From the NCBI RefSeq assembly GCF_000720455.1, contig NZ_JOAK01000002.1:124001-188000 (forward strand): a DNA stretch of 64,000 nt, given 5' to 3'. The position numbers and the translations under genes were made by a program. Positions 28,237 through 39,218 of the stretch are shown here, in pieces. The DNA comes from Streptomyces virginiae (GTDB lineage: Bacteria > Actinomycetota > Actinomycetes > Streptomycetales > Streptomycetaceae). A model generated the notes under the pieces. The model ran no database searches. It saw only the letters and a program-made list of their open reading frames with translations, and had not been told where the DNA came from. The number at the start of each line of letters is the position of its first letter. Position 1 is the stretch's first letter.

Positions 28237-28322
28237 GCCCGTGCCCTCACACGCCGGGCGGGGCTGAAATCCAGCCCCGCCGGCGTTTGGGGCACGGGGT
28301 CCGGGGCGGAGCCCCGGCTACG
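28237..28322. repeat. Intergenic repeat/terminator element, copy 1
   Basis: Two nested inverted repeats: GCCGGGCGGGGCTG...CCAGCCCCGCCGGC (28253-28284) and CCGGGGC...GCCCCGG (28301-28318). It matches 41221-41305 almost base for base in its second half (GGGGTCCGGGGCGGAGCCCC). It lies between converging LysR and pepN genes and likely terminates both. Similar elements occur between genes across Streptomyces genomes (from memory). Confidence 0.75.
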
Positions 28323-28332
28323 GCGCGAGCCG

Positions 28333-30924
28333 TCAGGCCTGAGCGGCAGCGGAGGCGGCGTCGGCGGCCTGGGCCTTCAACGCGCGCTCCACGCCCGCGC
28401 GGGACTCCGAGACCAGCCGCCGCAGCGCGGCGTTCGGCTCGGCAGAGGCCAGCCAGGCGTCCGTCGCGTCCAGGGTCTCCTGCGAGACCTGCAGGGCCGG
28501 GTACAGGCCCACCGCGATCTGCTGGGCGATCTCGTGGCTGCGGGTCTCCCAGACCTCCTTGACCGCCGCGAAGAACTTCTCGGTGTACGGGGCCAGCAGC
28601 TCGCGCTGGTCGGTCTGCACGAAGCCGCCGATCACCGCCTCCTGCACCGCGTTCGGCAGGTCGCCGGACTCCACCACCGAGGCCCACGCCCCGGCCTTGG
28701 CCTCCGCCGTCGGGCGGGCCGCCCGCGCCGTCGCCGCGTGGCGCTCGCCGGCCGCCGTCGCGTCCCGCTCCAGCTCCGCCGCGATGGCCGCCTCGTCGGC
28801 GACGCCCGTCGCGGCGAGCCGCTCCAGGAACGCCCACCGCAGCTCGGTGTCGACGGCCAGGCCCTCGACGACGGCCGAGCCGTCCAGCAGCGCCGACAGG
28901 TACGCCAGCTGCTCCTCGGTGCGGGCGGTCGCCGCGAAGGCCCGCGCCCACGCCAGCTGGTGGTCGCCGGCCGGCTCCGCCGCGCGCAGGTGCTCCAGGG
29001 TGGCCGCGGTCCAGGCCGCCAGGCCCTCCTCCCGCCACGCCGGGTCGGCGTACAGGTCGATGGCCAGCTTCACCTGCCGGTGCAGCGACTGCACGACGCC
29101 GATGTCGGACTCCTTGCCGATGCCCGAGAGCACCAGCGAGAGGTAGTCGCGGGTGGCGAGCTCCCCGTCACGGGTCATGTCCCAGGCCGAGGCCCAGCAC
29201 AGGGCGCGCGGCAGGGACTCCGTGAAGTCGCCGATGTGCGCGGTGACCGTGGCCAGGGACTCCTCGTCGAGGCGGACCTTCGCGTACGACAGGTCGTCGT
29301 CGTTCAGCAGGACGACCGCCGGGCGGGCGCGGCCCACGAGCTCCGGCACCGACGTCAGCGCGCCGTCGATGTCCAGCTCGATCCGGTCGGTGCGCACGAG
29401 CGCGCCGTCCTGGAGCTCGTACAGGCCCACCGCGATGCGGTGCGGGCGCAGGGTGGACTCGCCCTTGGCCCCGGCGGGCAGCGGCGGCGCCTCCTGGCGG
29501 ATGCCGAAGGTGGTGACCACGCCGTTGGCGTCGGTGGTGATCTCGGGGCGCAGCACGTTGATGCCGGCCGTCTCCAGCCACGCCTTCGACCAGGCGGTCA
29601 GGTCGCGGCCCGAGGTCTCCTCCAGGGCGCCCAGCAGGTCCGAAAGGCGCGTGTTGCCGAAGGCGTGCGCCTTGAAGTACGCCTGCACGCCCTTGAAGAA
29701 GGCGTCCATGCCGACGTAGGCGACGAGCTGCTTGAGCACCGAGGCGCCCTTGGCGTACGTGATGCCGTCGAAGTTGACCATGACGTCGTCGAGGTCACGG
29801 ATGTCCGCCATGATCGGGTGCGTGGACGGCAGCTGGTCCTGCCGGTACGCCCAGGTCTTCATGGAGTTGGCGAAGGTGGTCCACGCGTGCGGCCACTTCG
29901 AGCCCTCCGCGTACGCCTGGCACGCGATGGACGTGTAGGTGGCGAACGACTCGTTCAGCCACAGGTCGTTCCACCACTCCATGGTGACGAGGTCGCCGAA
30001 CCACATGTGGGCGAGCTCGTGGAGGATGGTCTCCGCGCGCACCTCGTACGCCGCGTCCGTCACCTTCGAGCGGAAGACGTACTGGTCGCGGATGGTGACC
30101 GCGCCCGCGTTCTCCATCGCGCCCGCGTTGAACTCCGGGACGAAGAGCTGGTCGTACTTGGCGAAGGGGTAGTCGTAGGCGAACTTCTCCTGGAACCAGT
30201 CGAAGCCCTGCCGGGTCACGTCGAAGATCGCGTCCGCGTCGAGGAACTCGGCGAGCGAGGGCCGGCAGTAGATGCCGAGCGGCACGCTCTGGCCGTCCGG
30301 GCCCTCGTAGGAGCTGTGCACCGCGTGGTACGGGCCGACGATGAGCGCCGTGATGTACGAGGAGATGCGCGGGGTCGGCTCGAAGCGCCAGACGTTGTCC
30401 TTGACGTCCGCGGGTGCGGGCGTCGGGGAGTTCGAGATGACCGTCCAGCCCTCGGGAGCCGTCACGGTGAACTGGAACGTGGCCTTCAGGTCGGGCTGCT
30501 CGAAGCTGGCGAAGACCCGCCGCGCGTCCGGCACCTCGAACTGGGTGTAGAGGTAGGCCTGCTGGTCGACCGGGTCGACGAAGCGGTGGAGGCCCTCACC
30601 GGTGTTGGTGTACGCGCAGTCCGCGACGACCCGCAGCTCGTTGGCCCCGGAGGCGAGGTGCGCCAGGGCGATCCGCGAGTCGCGGAAGACGGCCGCGACG
30701 TCGAGCGACTTGCCGTTGAGGACGACCTCGTGCACCGCGGGGGCGACCAGGTCGATGAAGGTCTCCGCCCCGGCCTCGGCCGACTGGAAGCGCACGGTGG
30801 TCACGGACGGGTAGGTCCCGCCCTCCTGCGCACCGCTGAGATCGAGTTCGATCTCGTACGAGTCGACGGTGAGCAGCTTCGCACGCTGCTGAGCCTCTTC
30901 ACGGGTGAGATTCGTGCCTGGCAC
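28333..30924 (-). CDS. pepN: Aminopeptidase N (M1 family)
   Basis: An 863-residue cytoplasmic zinc exopeptidase removing N-terminal residues from peptides. The exopeptidase motif GAMENAG and the zinc site HELAHMWFGDLVTMEWWNDLWLNE (HExxH-18-E) are complete, followed by the ERAP1-type helical C-domain. The GTG at 30924 follows AAGGAG by eight bases; the frame extends upstream without a better start. It is one of two paralogues here (other at 41318-43876), alike in domain order but clearly diverged in the N-domain. Confidence 0.95.
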   Translation of the reverse strand: MPGTNLTREEAQQRAKLLTVDSYEIELDLSGAQEGGTYPSVTTVRFQSAEAGAETFIDLVAPAVHEVVLNGKSLDVAAVFRDSRIALAHLASGANELRVVADCAYTNTGEGLHRFVDPVDQQAYLYTQFEVPDARRVFASFEQPDLKATFQFTVTAPEGWTVISNSPTPAPADVKDNVWRFEPTPRISSYITALIVGPYHAVHSSYEGPDGQSVPLGIYCRPSLAEFLDADAIFDVTRQGFDWFQEKFAYDYPFAKYDQLFVPEFNAGAMENAGAVTIRDQYVFRSKVTDAAYEVRAETILHELAHMWFGDLVTMEWWNDLWLNESFATYTSIACQAYAEGSKWPHAWTTFANSMKTWAYRQDQLPSTHPIMADIRDLDDVMVNFDGITYAKGASVLKQLVAYVGMDAFFKGVQAYFKAHAFGNTRLSDLLGALEETSGRDLTAWSKAWLETAGINVLRPEITTDANGVVTTFGIRQEAPPLPAGAKGESTLRPHRIAVGLYELQDGALVRTDRIELDIDGALTSVPELVGRARPAVVLLNDDDLSYAKVRLDEESLATVTAHIGDFTESLPRALCWASAWDMTRDGELATRDYLSLVLSGIGKESDIGVVQSLHRQVKLAIDLYADPAWREEGLAAWTAATLEHLRAAEPAGDHQLAWARAFAATARTEEQLAYLSALLDGSAVVEGLAVDTELRWAFLERLAATGVADEAAIAAELERDATAAGERHAATARAARPTAEAKAGAWASVVESGDLPNAVQEAVIGGFVQTDQRELLAPYTEKFFAAVKEVWETRSHEIAQQIAVGLYPALQVSQETLDATDAWLASAEPNAALRRLVSESRAGVERALKAQAADAASAAAQA

Positions 30925-31063
30925 GCGGTCATCTCCTTCGATGGTGACGTTGCCCCGACATCCTTCCATGGGGGGAGGGCCACCGCCTCGGAGTAATCCA
31001 CGGGCGAACGCGACGTCGCAAACCTGCCGGACAGCGGCGTCCGTCCTCGGCACGCTGGTGGCC

Positions 31064-31564
31064 ATGACCAGCAGATACCGGGCGATGCCCATCGAGGAGA
31101 TGGCGCTCCAGGAGCTCCGCGTACGCGACGACGCGGGACGCGACTGCGTCCCCCACACCGACGGGGAGGGCGGGGCGCCGCTGCGTTGCTGCCTGCGGAC
31201 CAGCGCGGCGGGGGAGCGGATCGCGCTCGTCTCGTACGCGCCGCTGCGCCGCTGGGCGGCGCGGACCGGGGCCGATCCCGGCGCCTATGACGAGCAGGGG
31301 CCGGTCTTCATCCACGCCGGGGACTGCGGGGGGCCGGCCGGGGGCGGCGGATACCCCTTCGCCCGGGCCGGGGTGCGGCGCACCGCCCGGCGCTACGACG
31401 CCCGCGGGCACATCCTCGGCGGGCGGGTCCTGGACCTCGGGGAGGATCCCGACGGGGAGATCGAGCGGGCCCTTGCCGACGCCTTCGCCGAGCCCGAAGT
31501 GGCCCTCGTACACGTCCGCGCCGCCGAGTTCGGCTGCTTCCAGTTCGAGGTGCACAGGCCCTGA
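31064..31564 (+). CDS. DUF1203 family protein
   Basis: A 166-residue protein matching the DUF1203 pattern: an N-terminal RYRAMPIEE start, CRCCLRTSAAGERIALVSYAPL-like core (Cys-rich in this version), a GPVFIHAGDC strand and a C-terminal FQFEV ending. Function of the family is unknown. The ATG at 31064 is 139 bases from the divergent pepN start and no strong ribosome site is seen. It converges on asd, with a shared terminator between. Confidence 0.8.
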   Translation: MTSRYRAMPIEEMALQELRVRDDAGRDCVPHTDGEGGAPLRCCLRTSAAGERIALVSYAPLRRWAARTGADPGAYDEQGPVFIHAGDCGGPAGGGGYPFARAGVRRTARRYDARGHILGGRVLDLGEDPDGEIERALADAFAEPEVALVHVRAAEFGCFQFEVHRP

Positions 31565-31570
31565 CGTGCC

Positions 31571-31604
31571 GGGAGGGCGGGCGCCGTGCGGCGCCCGCCC
31601 TCCC
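31571..31604. terminator. Bidirectional terminator, DUF1203/asd
   Basis: Perfect 15-bp arms (GGGAGGGCGGGCGCC and its complement) around GTGC, between converging genes. Confidence 0.85.
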
Positions 31605-31622
31605 TTCGTGCCGGCGGCGGGG

Positions 31623-32834
<1,212 letters not shown>

Positions 32835-32849
32835 TTAACGTCCGGTCTG

Positions 32850-32872
32850 TCATGTCCGTTATCCGGACATGA
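32850..32872. promoter_or_regulatory. Palindrome upstream of secreted aminopeptidase
   Basis: Nine-base arms TCATGTCCG and CGGACATGA pair perfectly around TTATC, 40 bases before the M28 gene. It contains the GTCCG-N5-CGGAC core also found upstream of asd and of the permease at 45610. Confidence 0.6.
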
Positions 32873-32911
32873 TCGACCGAAGGCCGAAACTCACTCTGGG
32901 GGAGATCCACC

Positions 32912-34405
32912 GTGCGCGCCATCCGCCGCCACAGCCACCGCCGCCGGTCCATACCGGCGCTCGCCGCCCTCGCGGCCGCCGCCGTCGCCGCACCCGTCCT
33001 GCTCGCCGCCACCCCGGCCGCCGCCCACCCGCGCGAGGGCCGGCTCGCCAGGGAGCTGGTGGCGGAGGTCGACGCCAAGGGCGCCTACCGCCACCTGAAG
33101 AAGTTCCAGCAGATCGCCGACGCCAACGGCGGCAACCGCGCCGCCGGCACGCCCGGCCACGCGGCCTCCGCCGCCTACGTGCACGACACGCTGAAGAAGG
33201 CCGGGTACGACGTCTCGTACCAGGACTTCGACATCCACGAGGCGCGCACGAGGACGGAGCGGACCACCGTCCTCGGCCAGGACTCCCGTGAGCTGGCCAC
33301 CGCCGCCTTCACCTTCACCCGGTCCACCCCGGCCGGCGGCCTGGCCGCGCCGCTGGCGCTCGCCCGGGTCGACGAGACCCCCGGCTGCACGGCGGACGAC
33401 TATCCGGCCGGCGCGTTCACGGGGAAGATCGCCCTGGTCAAGCGGGGTTCCTGCACCTTCGTGGAGAAGCAGAACGCCGCCGCCGCGGCGGGCGCGCTCG
33501 GCGTCATCGTCTACAACCACAGCGGCACGACCCCGGTGCGGGGCGGCTTCTCCTCGCCCGCGGAGGGGATCATCCCGAGCGCCGGCATCAGCCTCGCCGA
33601 CGGCGAGGCCCTCACCGCCGCCGCCGGCCGGGGAGAGGTGACCGTACGCCTGGAGCTGGACCAGGAGCACGTGAAGAAGACCACCCGCAACGTGATCGCC
33701 GAGACCCGGGGCGGCCGCTCCGATCGCGTGGTCACCGTCGGGGCACACCTGGACTCCGTGCCCGAGGGGCCGGGCATCAACGACAACGGCTCCGGCTCGG
33801 CCGGCCTGCTGGAGGTGGCGCTGAAGCTGGCCGAGGAGGGCGCCAACAAGAAGGGGAAGGGGCCCGCGAACAAGGTCCGCTTCGGCTGGTGGTCGGCGGA
33901 GGAACTGGGCCTGCTGGGCTCGGAGCACTACGTCGCGCAGCTGTCCGACCAGCAGAAGAAGGACATCGCGCTCTACCTGAACTTCGACATGATCGCCTCG
34001 CCGAACCCGGTGCAGTTCGTCTACGACGGCGACGACTCGGACAGGACGGGCGCGGGCGCCGGCCCGGCTGGCTCGGCGCAGATCGAGGCGCTCATCAACG
34101 GCTTCCTCGACCGCAAGGGCAAGCCGCACGAGGGCAGTGACTTCGACGGCCGCTCCGACTACGGGCCGTTCATCGCGAGCGGCATCCCGGCCGGCGGCAC
34201 CTTCACGGGGGCCGAGGGCATCAAGACCGCCGAGCAGGCGAAGCGTTACGGCGGCACGGCGGGGGCCCCGTACGACCCGAACTACCACGGGGGCGGCGAC
34301 GACCTGAAGAACCTGGACCTCAAGGCCTTCGACACCAACCTGGACGTGATCGCGCACGCGGTCGGCACCTACGCCGAGTCGCTGCGCTCGCTCGGCAGGC
34401 CGTAG
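32912..34405 (+). CDS. Secreted M28-family metallo-aminopeptidase with PA domain
   Basis: A 497-residue exported zinc peptidase, likely releasing N-terminal amino acids from extracellular peptides. A twin-basic signal peptide ends ATPAAA (about residue 38). A protease-associated (PA) domain spans about 140-240, then the M28 catalytic domain. Zinc ligands and catalytic residues are visible: GAHLDS, IND, SAEELG, NFDMI and NYHGGGDD. The GTG at 32912 follows GGGGGAG. It would feed the amino-acid permeases encoded downstream. Confidence 0.92.
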   Translation: MRAIRRHSHRRRSIPALAALAAAAVAAPVLLAATPAAAHPREGRLARELVAEVDAKGAYRHLKKFQQIADANGGNRAAGTPGHAASAAYVHDTLKKAGYDVSYQDFDIHEARTRTERTTVLGQDSRELATAAFTFTRSTPAGGLAAPLALARVDETPGCTADDYPAGAFTGKIALVKRGSCTFVEKQNAAAAAGALGVIVYNHSGTTPVRGGFSSPAEGIIPSAGISLADGEALTAAAGRGEVTVRLELDQEHVKKTTRNVIAETRGGRSDRVVTVGAHLDSVPEGPGINDNGSGSAGLLEVALKLAEEGANKKGKGPANKVRFGWWSAEELGLLGSEHYVAQLSDQQKKDIALYLNFDMIASPNPVQFVYDGDDSDRTGAGAGPAGSAQIEALINGFLDRKGKPHEGSDFDGRSDYGPFIASGIPAGGTFTGAEGIKTAEQAKRYGGTAGAPYDPNYHGGGDDLKNLDLKAFDTNLDVIAHAVGTYAESLRSLGRP

Positions 34406-34422
34406 CCGGCCGGGGGGAACGG

Positions 34423-34462
34423 CCCGAGGGGGCGGTGCTCGTCAGAGCGCCGCCCCCTCGGG
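34423..34462. terminator. Bidirectional terminator, M28/S8 genes
   Basis: An 18-bp stem (CCCGAGGGGGCGG plus one wobble and GCTC) closed by GTCA lies between two converging protease genes and is followed by TTTCGTT on the plus side. Confidence 0.85.
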
Positions 34463-34479
34463 TTTCGTTGCGGAAGGTG

Positions 34480-37400
34480 CTACGGGAGGACCTTCTCGAT
34501 CTGCACGCTGCCGGTGCCGGCGGCGGTGCCGCGGGCGTTGAGCAGCTCGACCTGGCCGAAGAACTGACGGCCCTCGGGGGCCGCGCTGGTGACCAGGACG
34601 TTCGCCGAGACCTGCGCGGTGGCGCCGGTGGCGAGGTTCACCGCGGCGGCCTCGTCGACCTGGACGGAGCCCAGGGCGGCCGAGAAGAACACGTCGCGGT
34701 AGTCGTACGTGGTGGAACCGGACGGGATCGCGTAGCCGATCACCTTGACGGTGTAGGTGCCCGCGGCCGGGTTGACCAGGCTCACGGCCTCCTCGGAGTC
34801 GCCGTCGGCGGCGGAGCCCACCTTGACGCCGTCCTTGTAGACCTCGAGGTCGAGGTCGGCGGCGGTGTCGGACACCTTGCCGATGGCGACGTCGAGGCGC
34901 GAGGTGCCCGCGGGCACCGCGATCTCGGTGGTGTGGGTCTCACCGTTGGCGAGGGTCGGCTTGGCGACCTTCGCGGAACCGAGCGGGCCGCCCTTGAGCT
35001 TGCCGCCGGTGATGGCCGCGCCGGCGTTCTTCACGCTCCACTGGACCGGGGCCGGGGTGCCCTGCTTCACCTCGGGCAGGACCTTGACCGCGGGGTCGAA
35101 GGCCGCGCCGAGCACGGAGACGTCCAGCTTGAACGGGTTGTCCAGGACCGGCGACGTACGACGGGCCTCGACCTCGATCTCCCAGACGCCCGGCGTCGGC
35201 TCGGGGTACGAGCGCACGTCGGGGCGGCAGGTGTTGGCCGGGTTGTCGTAGTTCGGGTAGCAGTTGGTCGTGGCCGTCGGGTCGACCGGCGTGCCGTACG
35301 GGTGGATCGCGATGAAGCGCGTCTGGGCGCCCGCCGCGAGACCGCTGAGCGCGACCTCCAGGCTCTTGGCGCCCGGCGGCACGGTCACGAAGTACGACGT
35401 GTGCGAGTTGCGCTGCACGGAGGAGGACTGCGACAGGGAGAACGACGGCGCGGCCAGGGGGGCGGAAGCCACGACGGTCGTGAGGATCTGCTTGTCGATG
35501 CCCTCGGTGGTCTCGTCGTCCAGCTGCAGGATGCCGCTGTGGACGCCGGCGGTCTTGGCGTTGGCCTCGACCTTGATGGTGACGGGCTTGTTCAGCGGCA
35601 GGGTGACGTAGTCGTAGCCGCCGATGACCTTGAAGGTGCCGTCGTTGTTGCGCCAGCTCAGGTCGTGCCGGGTGCCGTACTTGACGCCCGTGGTGCGGGT
35701 GACGACGACGTTGTAGACCTTCTTCTGGCCGACCTTGAGGCCGCCCTCGCGGTCGTACAGGCCGGTGCCGAAGCCCGGGGTCTTCAGGAACTGGTCGATC
35801 GCGGTGTCGACCGGGGCCTTGACGGTGAACTCGTTCGCCTTGGCGTCGCGCTGGATGGACTCCCACGCGCCGCCGACGTCGATCAGACCCGAACCCTGCG
35901 CGTGCGCCGGGACGTTGTCGATCTTCTTCGCCGAGCTGGTGAGCGCGACCCGCAGGGAGGCCGGCGTCAGCTTGATGTTCTGCTGCTTCGCGGCGGAGAT
36001 CAGCAGGGCGCTCGCACCGGCGGCCTGCGGCGAGGCCATCGAGGTGCCCTGGAGCATGCCGTAACCGGCGGGCAGGGTGTAGCCCGCCTCCTTCACCGGC
36101 GCGCCGGGCAGCCAGGTCTGGATGGTGTTGATGGCCGCGCCGGGGGCGCTGATGGTCGGCGTGAAGCCGCCGTCCTCACGCGGACCGCGCGAGGAGAAGG
36201 GGAACATGTTGTACTTCGTGCTCACGCCGGAGCCGTAGTTCGCGGCCCACGTCTCCTTGGAGACCGAGGCGCCCACGGAGATGACCTTGTCCGCGAGGGC
36301 CGGGTCGCCGATGGTGTTGACACCGGGGCCGGAGTTGCCGGCCGAGATGACCAGCTGGACACCGTAGGTGTCGACGAGGTTGCGGTAGAGCTCGGCGCGC
36401 GCGTTGTTGCCGTCGTTCAGCGCCGGCAGGCCGCCGATGGACATGTTGACGATGTCCACGCCGCGGTTGACGACGAGGTCGATCATGCCCTCGGTCAGCG
36501 CGATGTTGGTGCAGCCGCCGGACCAGGAGCAGGCGCGCGAGGAGACGAGCTTCGCGCCGGGCGCCTCGCCGTTCATCTTGCCGCCGAAGAGGCTGTTGGC
36601 GGCGGTGATGCCGGCGACGTGCGTGCCGTGCTCGGACTCGATGATGCCGATGTTGACGAAGTCGGCCTTCTTGCCGACCCAGTCCCCGCCCAGCGGGTCC
36701 ATCGGGACGTCCTTGCGGATCTCGATCACGAACGGGATCCGCTCGGCGACCTCGGTCGCCGGGTTGTCCGTGCCGAAGTAGCCGATCTGGTAGCCGTCCT
36801 TGTACGGCTTCATCGGCTCGTTGTTCGTGAAGTCGCCGTCCTGGTCGGTGTCGACGCGGACGGTGCCGGCGGCGGCGTCGTAGAGCATGCCGAACCGGTC
36901 GGTGGTGTCCCCGTCCCGGTTGACGTCGCCCGCCATGTCGCCGGTTGCGGTGATCGACTCGCTGAACCGGCTCCACTGGAAGCTGCCCTCGGGCGCCTTC
37001 CAGCTCTGGCCGCCCGCGGTGAAGGTGCCGCCCGCGGAGGTGACCGGGGTGATCTGCGCGCGCCAGGTGCCGTCGTTGTCGGTGATCGGGTCGGTGGCCG
37101 TCACCCAGTCGACGATCTTGCGCTCGCCGGTGGTGGTCTTCTGCAGTGCCGGGTGACCGAGGTCGACGCCCGAGTCCATGATGCCGATGGTCACGCCGCG
37201 GCCGTCGGCCTGCGGGTTCTTCGCGACGAAGTCGACCGCGCCGGTCTCGAAGGACGGGTTGTACGGGTTCTTCGCCGGGGTGTTCTTGTCCGGCGCCGCG
37301 TACGTCTCGGCCGCGGTCTTCTTGACCGTGCCGGTCTCCCGGTCGGCGTCGGGACGCGGGTCCGGCAGCTGGATCTCGTGACGCAGGTCGATGCCGTGCA

Positions 37401-37803
37401 CCGAGGACAGCTTGGCGGCCGCCTTCAGGGCGGCCTCCGCCTGGCCGGTCGGCAGGGTGGCGCGCACGTAACCGAGGTTGTCGTACGTCCGGCCGACCGA
37501 GGCGCCCTGGACGGCGTCCAGCTGGTCGGCGACCTGCTTGGTCTGGCCGGGGGCGGTCGCGACCATGACGGTGACGTTCGCGTCACCCTTGGCCCTGGCC
37601 TCCTGGAGGAGCTCGACGTCGGCCGAACCGAGCTTCTGGTCGGCGGACTTGACCGCAGGCGAGGTGCCCGGGGTGTCCGCGCCGGTCGCCGCGAACACGG
37701 GCGCGGCGCCGGTCGCCGCGAGGGCGGCGACCAGGCCGGCCGCGGCCGCGACGCGCGCGACGCGTCTGGCCCCGGGTATGGAGCTGGGGGATTCGAGGGT
37801 CAT
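34480..37803 (-). CDS. Large secreted subtilisin-family (S8) serine protease
   Basis: A 1107-residue exported protease. A signal peptide (about 1-38, ending APVFA) is followed by an inhibitor-type propeptide (about 60-170), the S8 domain with Asp in IMDSGVDLGHP, His in SEHGTHVAGI, oxyanion Asn in SAGNSGPG and Ser in GTSMASP, and about 450 C-terminal residues of beta-sandwich domains with prepeptidase-like repeats. The catalytic domain has a large insert between Asp and His. AGGG stands six bases before the ATG at 37803, favouring it over the ATG at 37809. It pairs functionally with the adjacent aminopeptidase in extracellular protein breakdown. Confidence 0.93.
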   Translation of the reverse strand: MTLESPSSIPGARRVARVAAAAGLVAALAATGAAPVFAATGADTPGTSPAVKSADQKLGSADVELLQEARAKGDANVTVMVATAPGQTKQVADQLDAVQGASVGRTYDNLGYVRATLPTGQAEAALKAAAKLSSVHGIDLRHEIQLPDPRPDADRETGTVKKTAAETYAAPDKNTPAKNPYNPSFETGAVDFVAKNPQADGRGVTIGIMDSGVDLGHPALQKTTTGERKIVDWVTATDPITDNDGTWRAQITPVTSAGGTFTAGGQSWKAPEGSFQWSRFSESITATGDMAGDVNRDGDTTDRFGMLYDAAAGTVRVDTDQDGDFTNNEPMKPYKDGYQIGYFGTDNPATEVAERIPFVIEIRKDVPMDPLGGDWVGKKADFVNIGIIESEHGTHVAGITAANSLFGGKMNGEAPGAKLVSSRACSWSGGCTNIALTEGMIDLVVNRGVDIVNMSIGGLPALNDGNNARAELYRNLVDTYGVQLVISAGNSGPGVNTIGDPALADKVISVGASVSKETWAANYGSGVSTKYNMFPFSSRGPREDGGFTPTISAPGAAINTIQTWLPGAPVKEAGYTLPAGYGMLQGTSMASPQAAGASALLISAAKQQNIKLTPASLRVALTSSAKKIDNVPAHAQGSGLIDVGGAWESIQRDAKANEFTVKAPVDTAIDQFLKTPGFGTGLYDREGGLKVGQKKVYNVVVTRTTGVKYGTRHDLSWRNNDGTFKVIGGYDYVTLPLNKPVTIKVEANAKTAGVHSGILQLDDETTEGIDKQILTTVVASAPLAAPSFSLSQSSSVQRNSHTSYFVTVPPGAKSLEVALSGLAAGAQTRFIAIHPYGTPVDPTATTNCYPNYDNPANTCRPDVRSYPEPTPGVWEIEVEARRTSPVLDNPFKLDVSVLGAAFDPAVKVLPEVKQGTPAPVQWSVKNAGAAITGGKLKGGPLGSAKVAKPTLANGETHTTEIAVPAGTSRLDVAIGKVSDTAADLDLEVYKDGVKVGSAADGDSEEAVSLVNPAAGTYTVKVIGYAIPSGSTTYDYRDVFFSAALGSVQVDEAAAVNLATGATAQVSANVLVTSAAPEGRQFFGQVELLNARGTAAGTGSVQIEKVLP

Positions 37804-38076
37804 CAGCATCCCTGGTAAGTGAAAGATACGGTCCGGATTTCGGTGCCGGATGACCGGTCAGCTTTCCTCAACCGACAGGTCTTTGGGGAGGGATGTCATC
37901 GACCGAGACCTACGGTGGCGGAGACTCGCCAGCGCGGAACATCCGCCAGTGGGGCCGTATCCGGGCACAGTGGTGCGAACCACTGGGGTCGAAGAGTTGA
38001 TTTATCGACTTAGCGGCCCCAAGTCGGTACCGGGGCGGGGTCGTCCGTCGGTGCAGGTGTGACAGATTTCGAGCGG

Positions 38077-38637
38077 TCAGCGCTCGCGCGTGCGCGCGTA
38101 GTGGCGCGAGGCCTTCGCCCGGTTTCCGCAGGCGGACATCGAGCACCAGCGCCGGGTGCCGTTGCGCGAGGTGTCGTGGAAGTGCAGGACGCAGGTCTCG
38201 GAGGCGCACTTGTGGATCCGCTCGGGCGCGGAGCCCAGCAGCTCCAGGTAGTTCCGGGCGGCCGTCCAGGCCGGACCCCAGGTGGGGTCGTCGAACTCGG
38301 CCCGTTCACCCGGTCCTTCGGCGGTCAGCGTGGCGCGGATGCGGCCGTGCTCCAGTACGGCGTCGACCAGCGCGCGGGCGCTCTCGTCGGCCGGGTCCGC
38401 CACCGCGCGGGCCAGCGCCTCGCGCGCGGTCATCAGATGGACGAGGGTCGAGGCGTCGGCCCGGAAGCGGCCGGCCAGCCCGGCGGACTCCAGCCAGACC
38501 GCGAGCCCTTCGACCCGGCTCAGCCCGAAGGCCCCCGCGAAGAGGTCGACGAGTTCCCCCTCCCGCATCCAGCGGGTGTTCAGCAGATCGAGGGCGATCG
38601 GCTCCCCGGTCAGGGGCCGTGGGTCAGCCGTCGTCAT
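38077..38637 (-). CDS. CGNR zinc-finger / ABATE-domain regulator
   Basis: A 186-residue protein with an N-terminal ABATE-type ligand domain (LDLLNTRWMREGELVDL) and a C-terminal CGNR zinc finger, C...C...WCSMSACGNRAKASRHYAR, ending in a basic tail. CGNR proteins are predicted stress-response regulators. It is divergent from the VOC gene over an A/T-rich 122-base gap, suggesting it controls that gene and itself. The 273 bases to the S8 protease (37804-38076) hold that gene's promoter; I see nothing else there. Confidence 0.9.
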   Translation of the reverse strand: MTTADPRPLTGEPIALDLLNTRWMREGELVDLFAGAFGLSRVEGLAVWLESAGLAGRFRADASTLVHLMTAREALARAVADPADESARALVDAVLEHGRIRATLTAEGPGERAEFDDPTWGPAWTAARNYLELLGSAPERIHKCASETCVLHFHDTSRNGTRRWCSMSACGNRAKASRHYARTRER

Positions 38638-38696
38638 GTCCGTCTCCTCGCTCGCTAACCCCTCAAGAGTACGTGAACGGTTGACGTCGTCGGGTG

Positions 38697-38730
38697 TAAC
38701 CGTTAATTTAGATTTAGAAGGTTAGAATTC
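38697..38730. promoter_or_regulatory. A/T-rich promoter island, CGNR/VOC divergent genes
   Basis: TAACC and GGTTA (38697-38701, 38720-38724) flank tandem TTTAGA units. It is the most A/T-rich stretch between the two divergent starts, so likely holds overlapping promoters and the CGNR protein's site (inference). Confidence 0.4.
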
Positions 38731-38759
38731 GTGGAACGGTCTCTGGGGAAGGACCCGTC

Positions 38760-39218
38760 ATGACCACCGTCATCAGCAAGCTCCGCACCGGGCACGTCGG
38801 CCTGAACGTCACCGATCTGGAGCGCTCGCTCGCCTTTTACCGGGACGCCCTGGACTTCCAGGTGCTCGGCGAGGGCAAGGAGGAGGACCGCCGCTTCGCC
38901 TTCCTCGGCCGGGACGGCGAGCTCGTCCTCACGCTCTGGCAGCAGGCCGACGGCGCCTTCGCGCCGGCCGCGGCCGGACTGCACCACCTGGCGTTCACGG
39001 CCGACGCCGTCGAGGAGGTGCGCGCCTACGAGGAGCGGCTGCGCGGCCTGGGCGTAGCGTTCGCCCACGAGGGCGTCGTCGCGCACCGCGAGGGCGCGGC
39101 ATCCGGCGGCATCTTCTTCCACGACCCCGACGGCACCCGCCTGGAGATCTCCGTACCGACCGGCGCCGAGGATGCGCCCGCCCCCACCGCGGGGGCGCCG
39201 ACCTGCGGGTTCTTCTAA
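38760..39218 (+). CDS. VOC (glyoxalase/dioxygenase-fold) protein
   Basis: A 152-residue vicinal-oxygen-chelate protein with two beta-alpha-beta-beta-beta units. Candidate metal ligands are His 12 (GHVGLNV), Glu/His in the centre (GLHHLAF) and Glu in the final strand (RLEISV). Substrate unknown; single-unit VOC proteins include glyoxalase I-like and antibiotic-resistance proteins. Its stop overlaps the start of the next gene by one base (TAATG), so the two are coupled. Confidence 0.85.
   Translation: MTTVISKLRTGHVGLNVTDLERSLAFYRDALDFQVLGEGKEEDRRFAFLGRDGELVLTLWQQADGAFAPAAAGLHHLAFTADAVEEVRAYEERLRGLGVAFAHEGVVAHREGAASGGIFFHDPDGTRLEISVPTGAEDAPAPTAGAPTCGFF

Noticed and set aside
34435..37818. 1127-residue plus-strand reading frame
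   Set aside because: It is antisense to the S8 protease, made of Val/Arg/Gly/Asp-rich shadow sequence with no domain; typical of high-G+C DNA.
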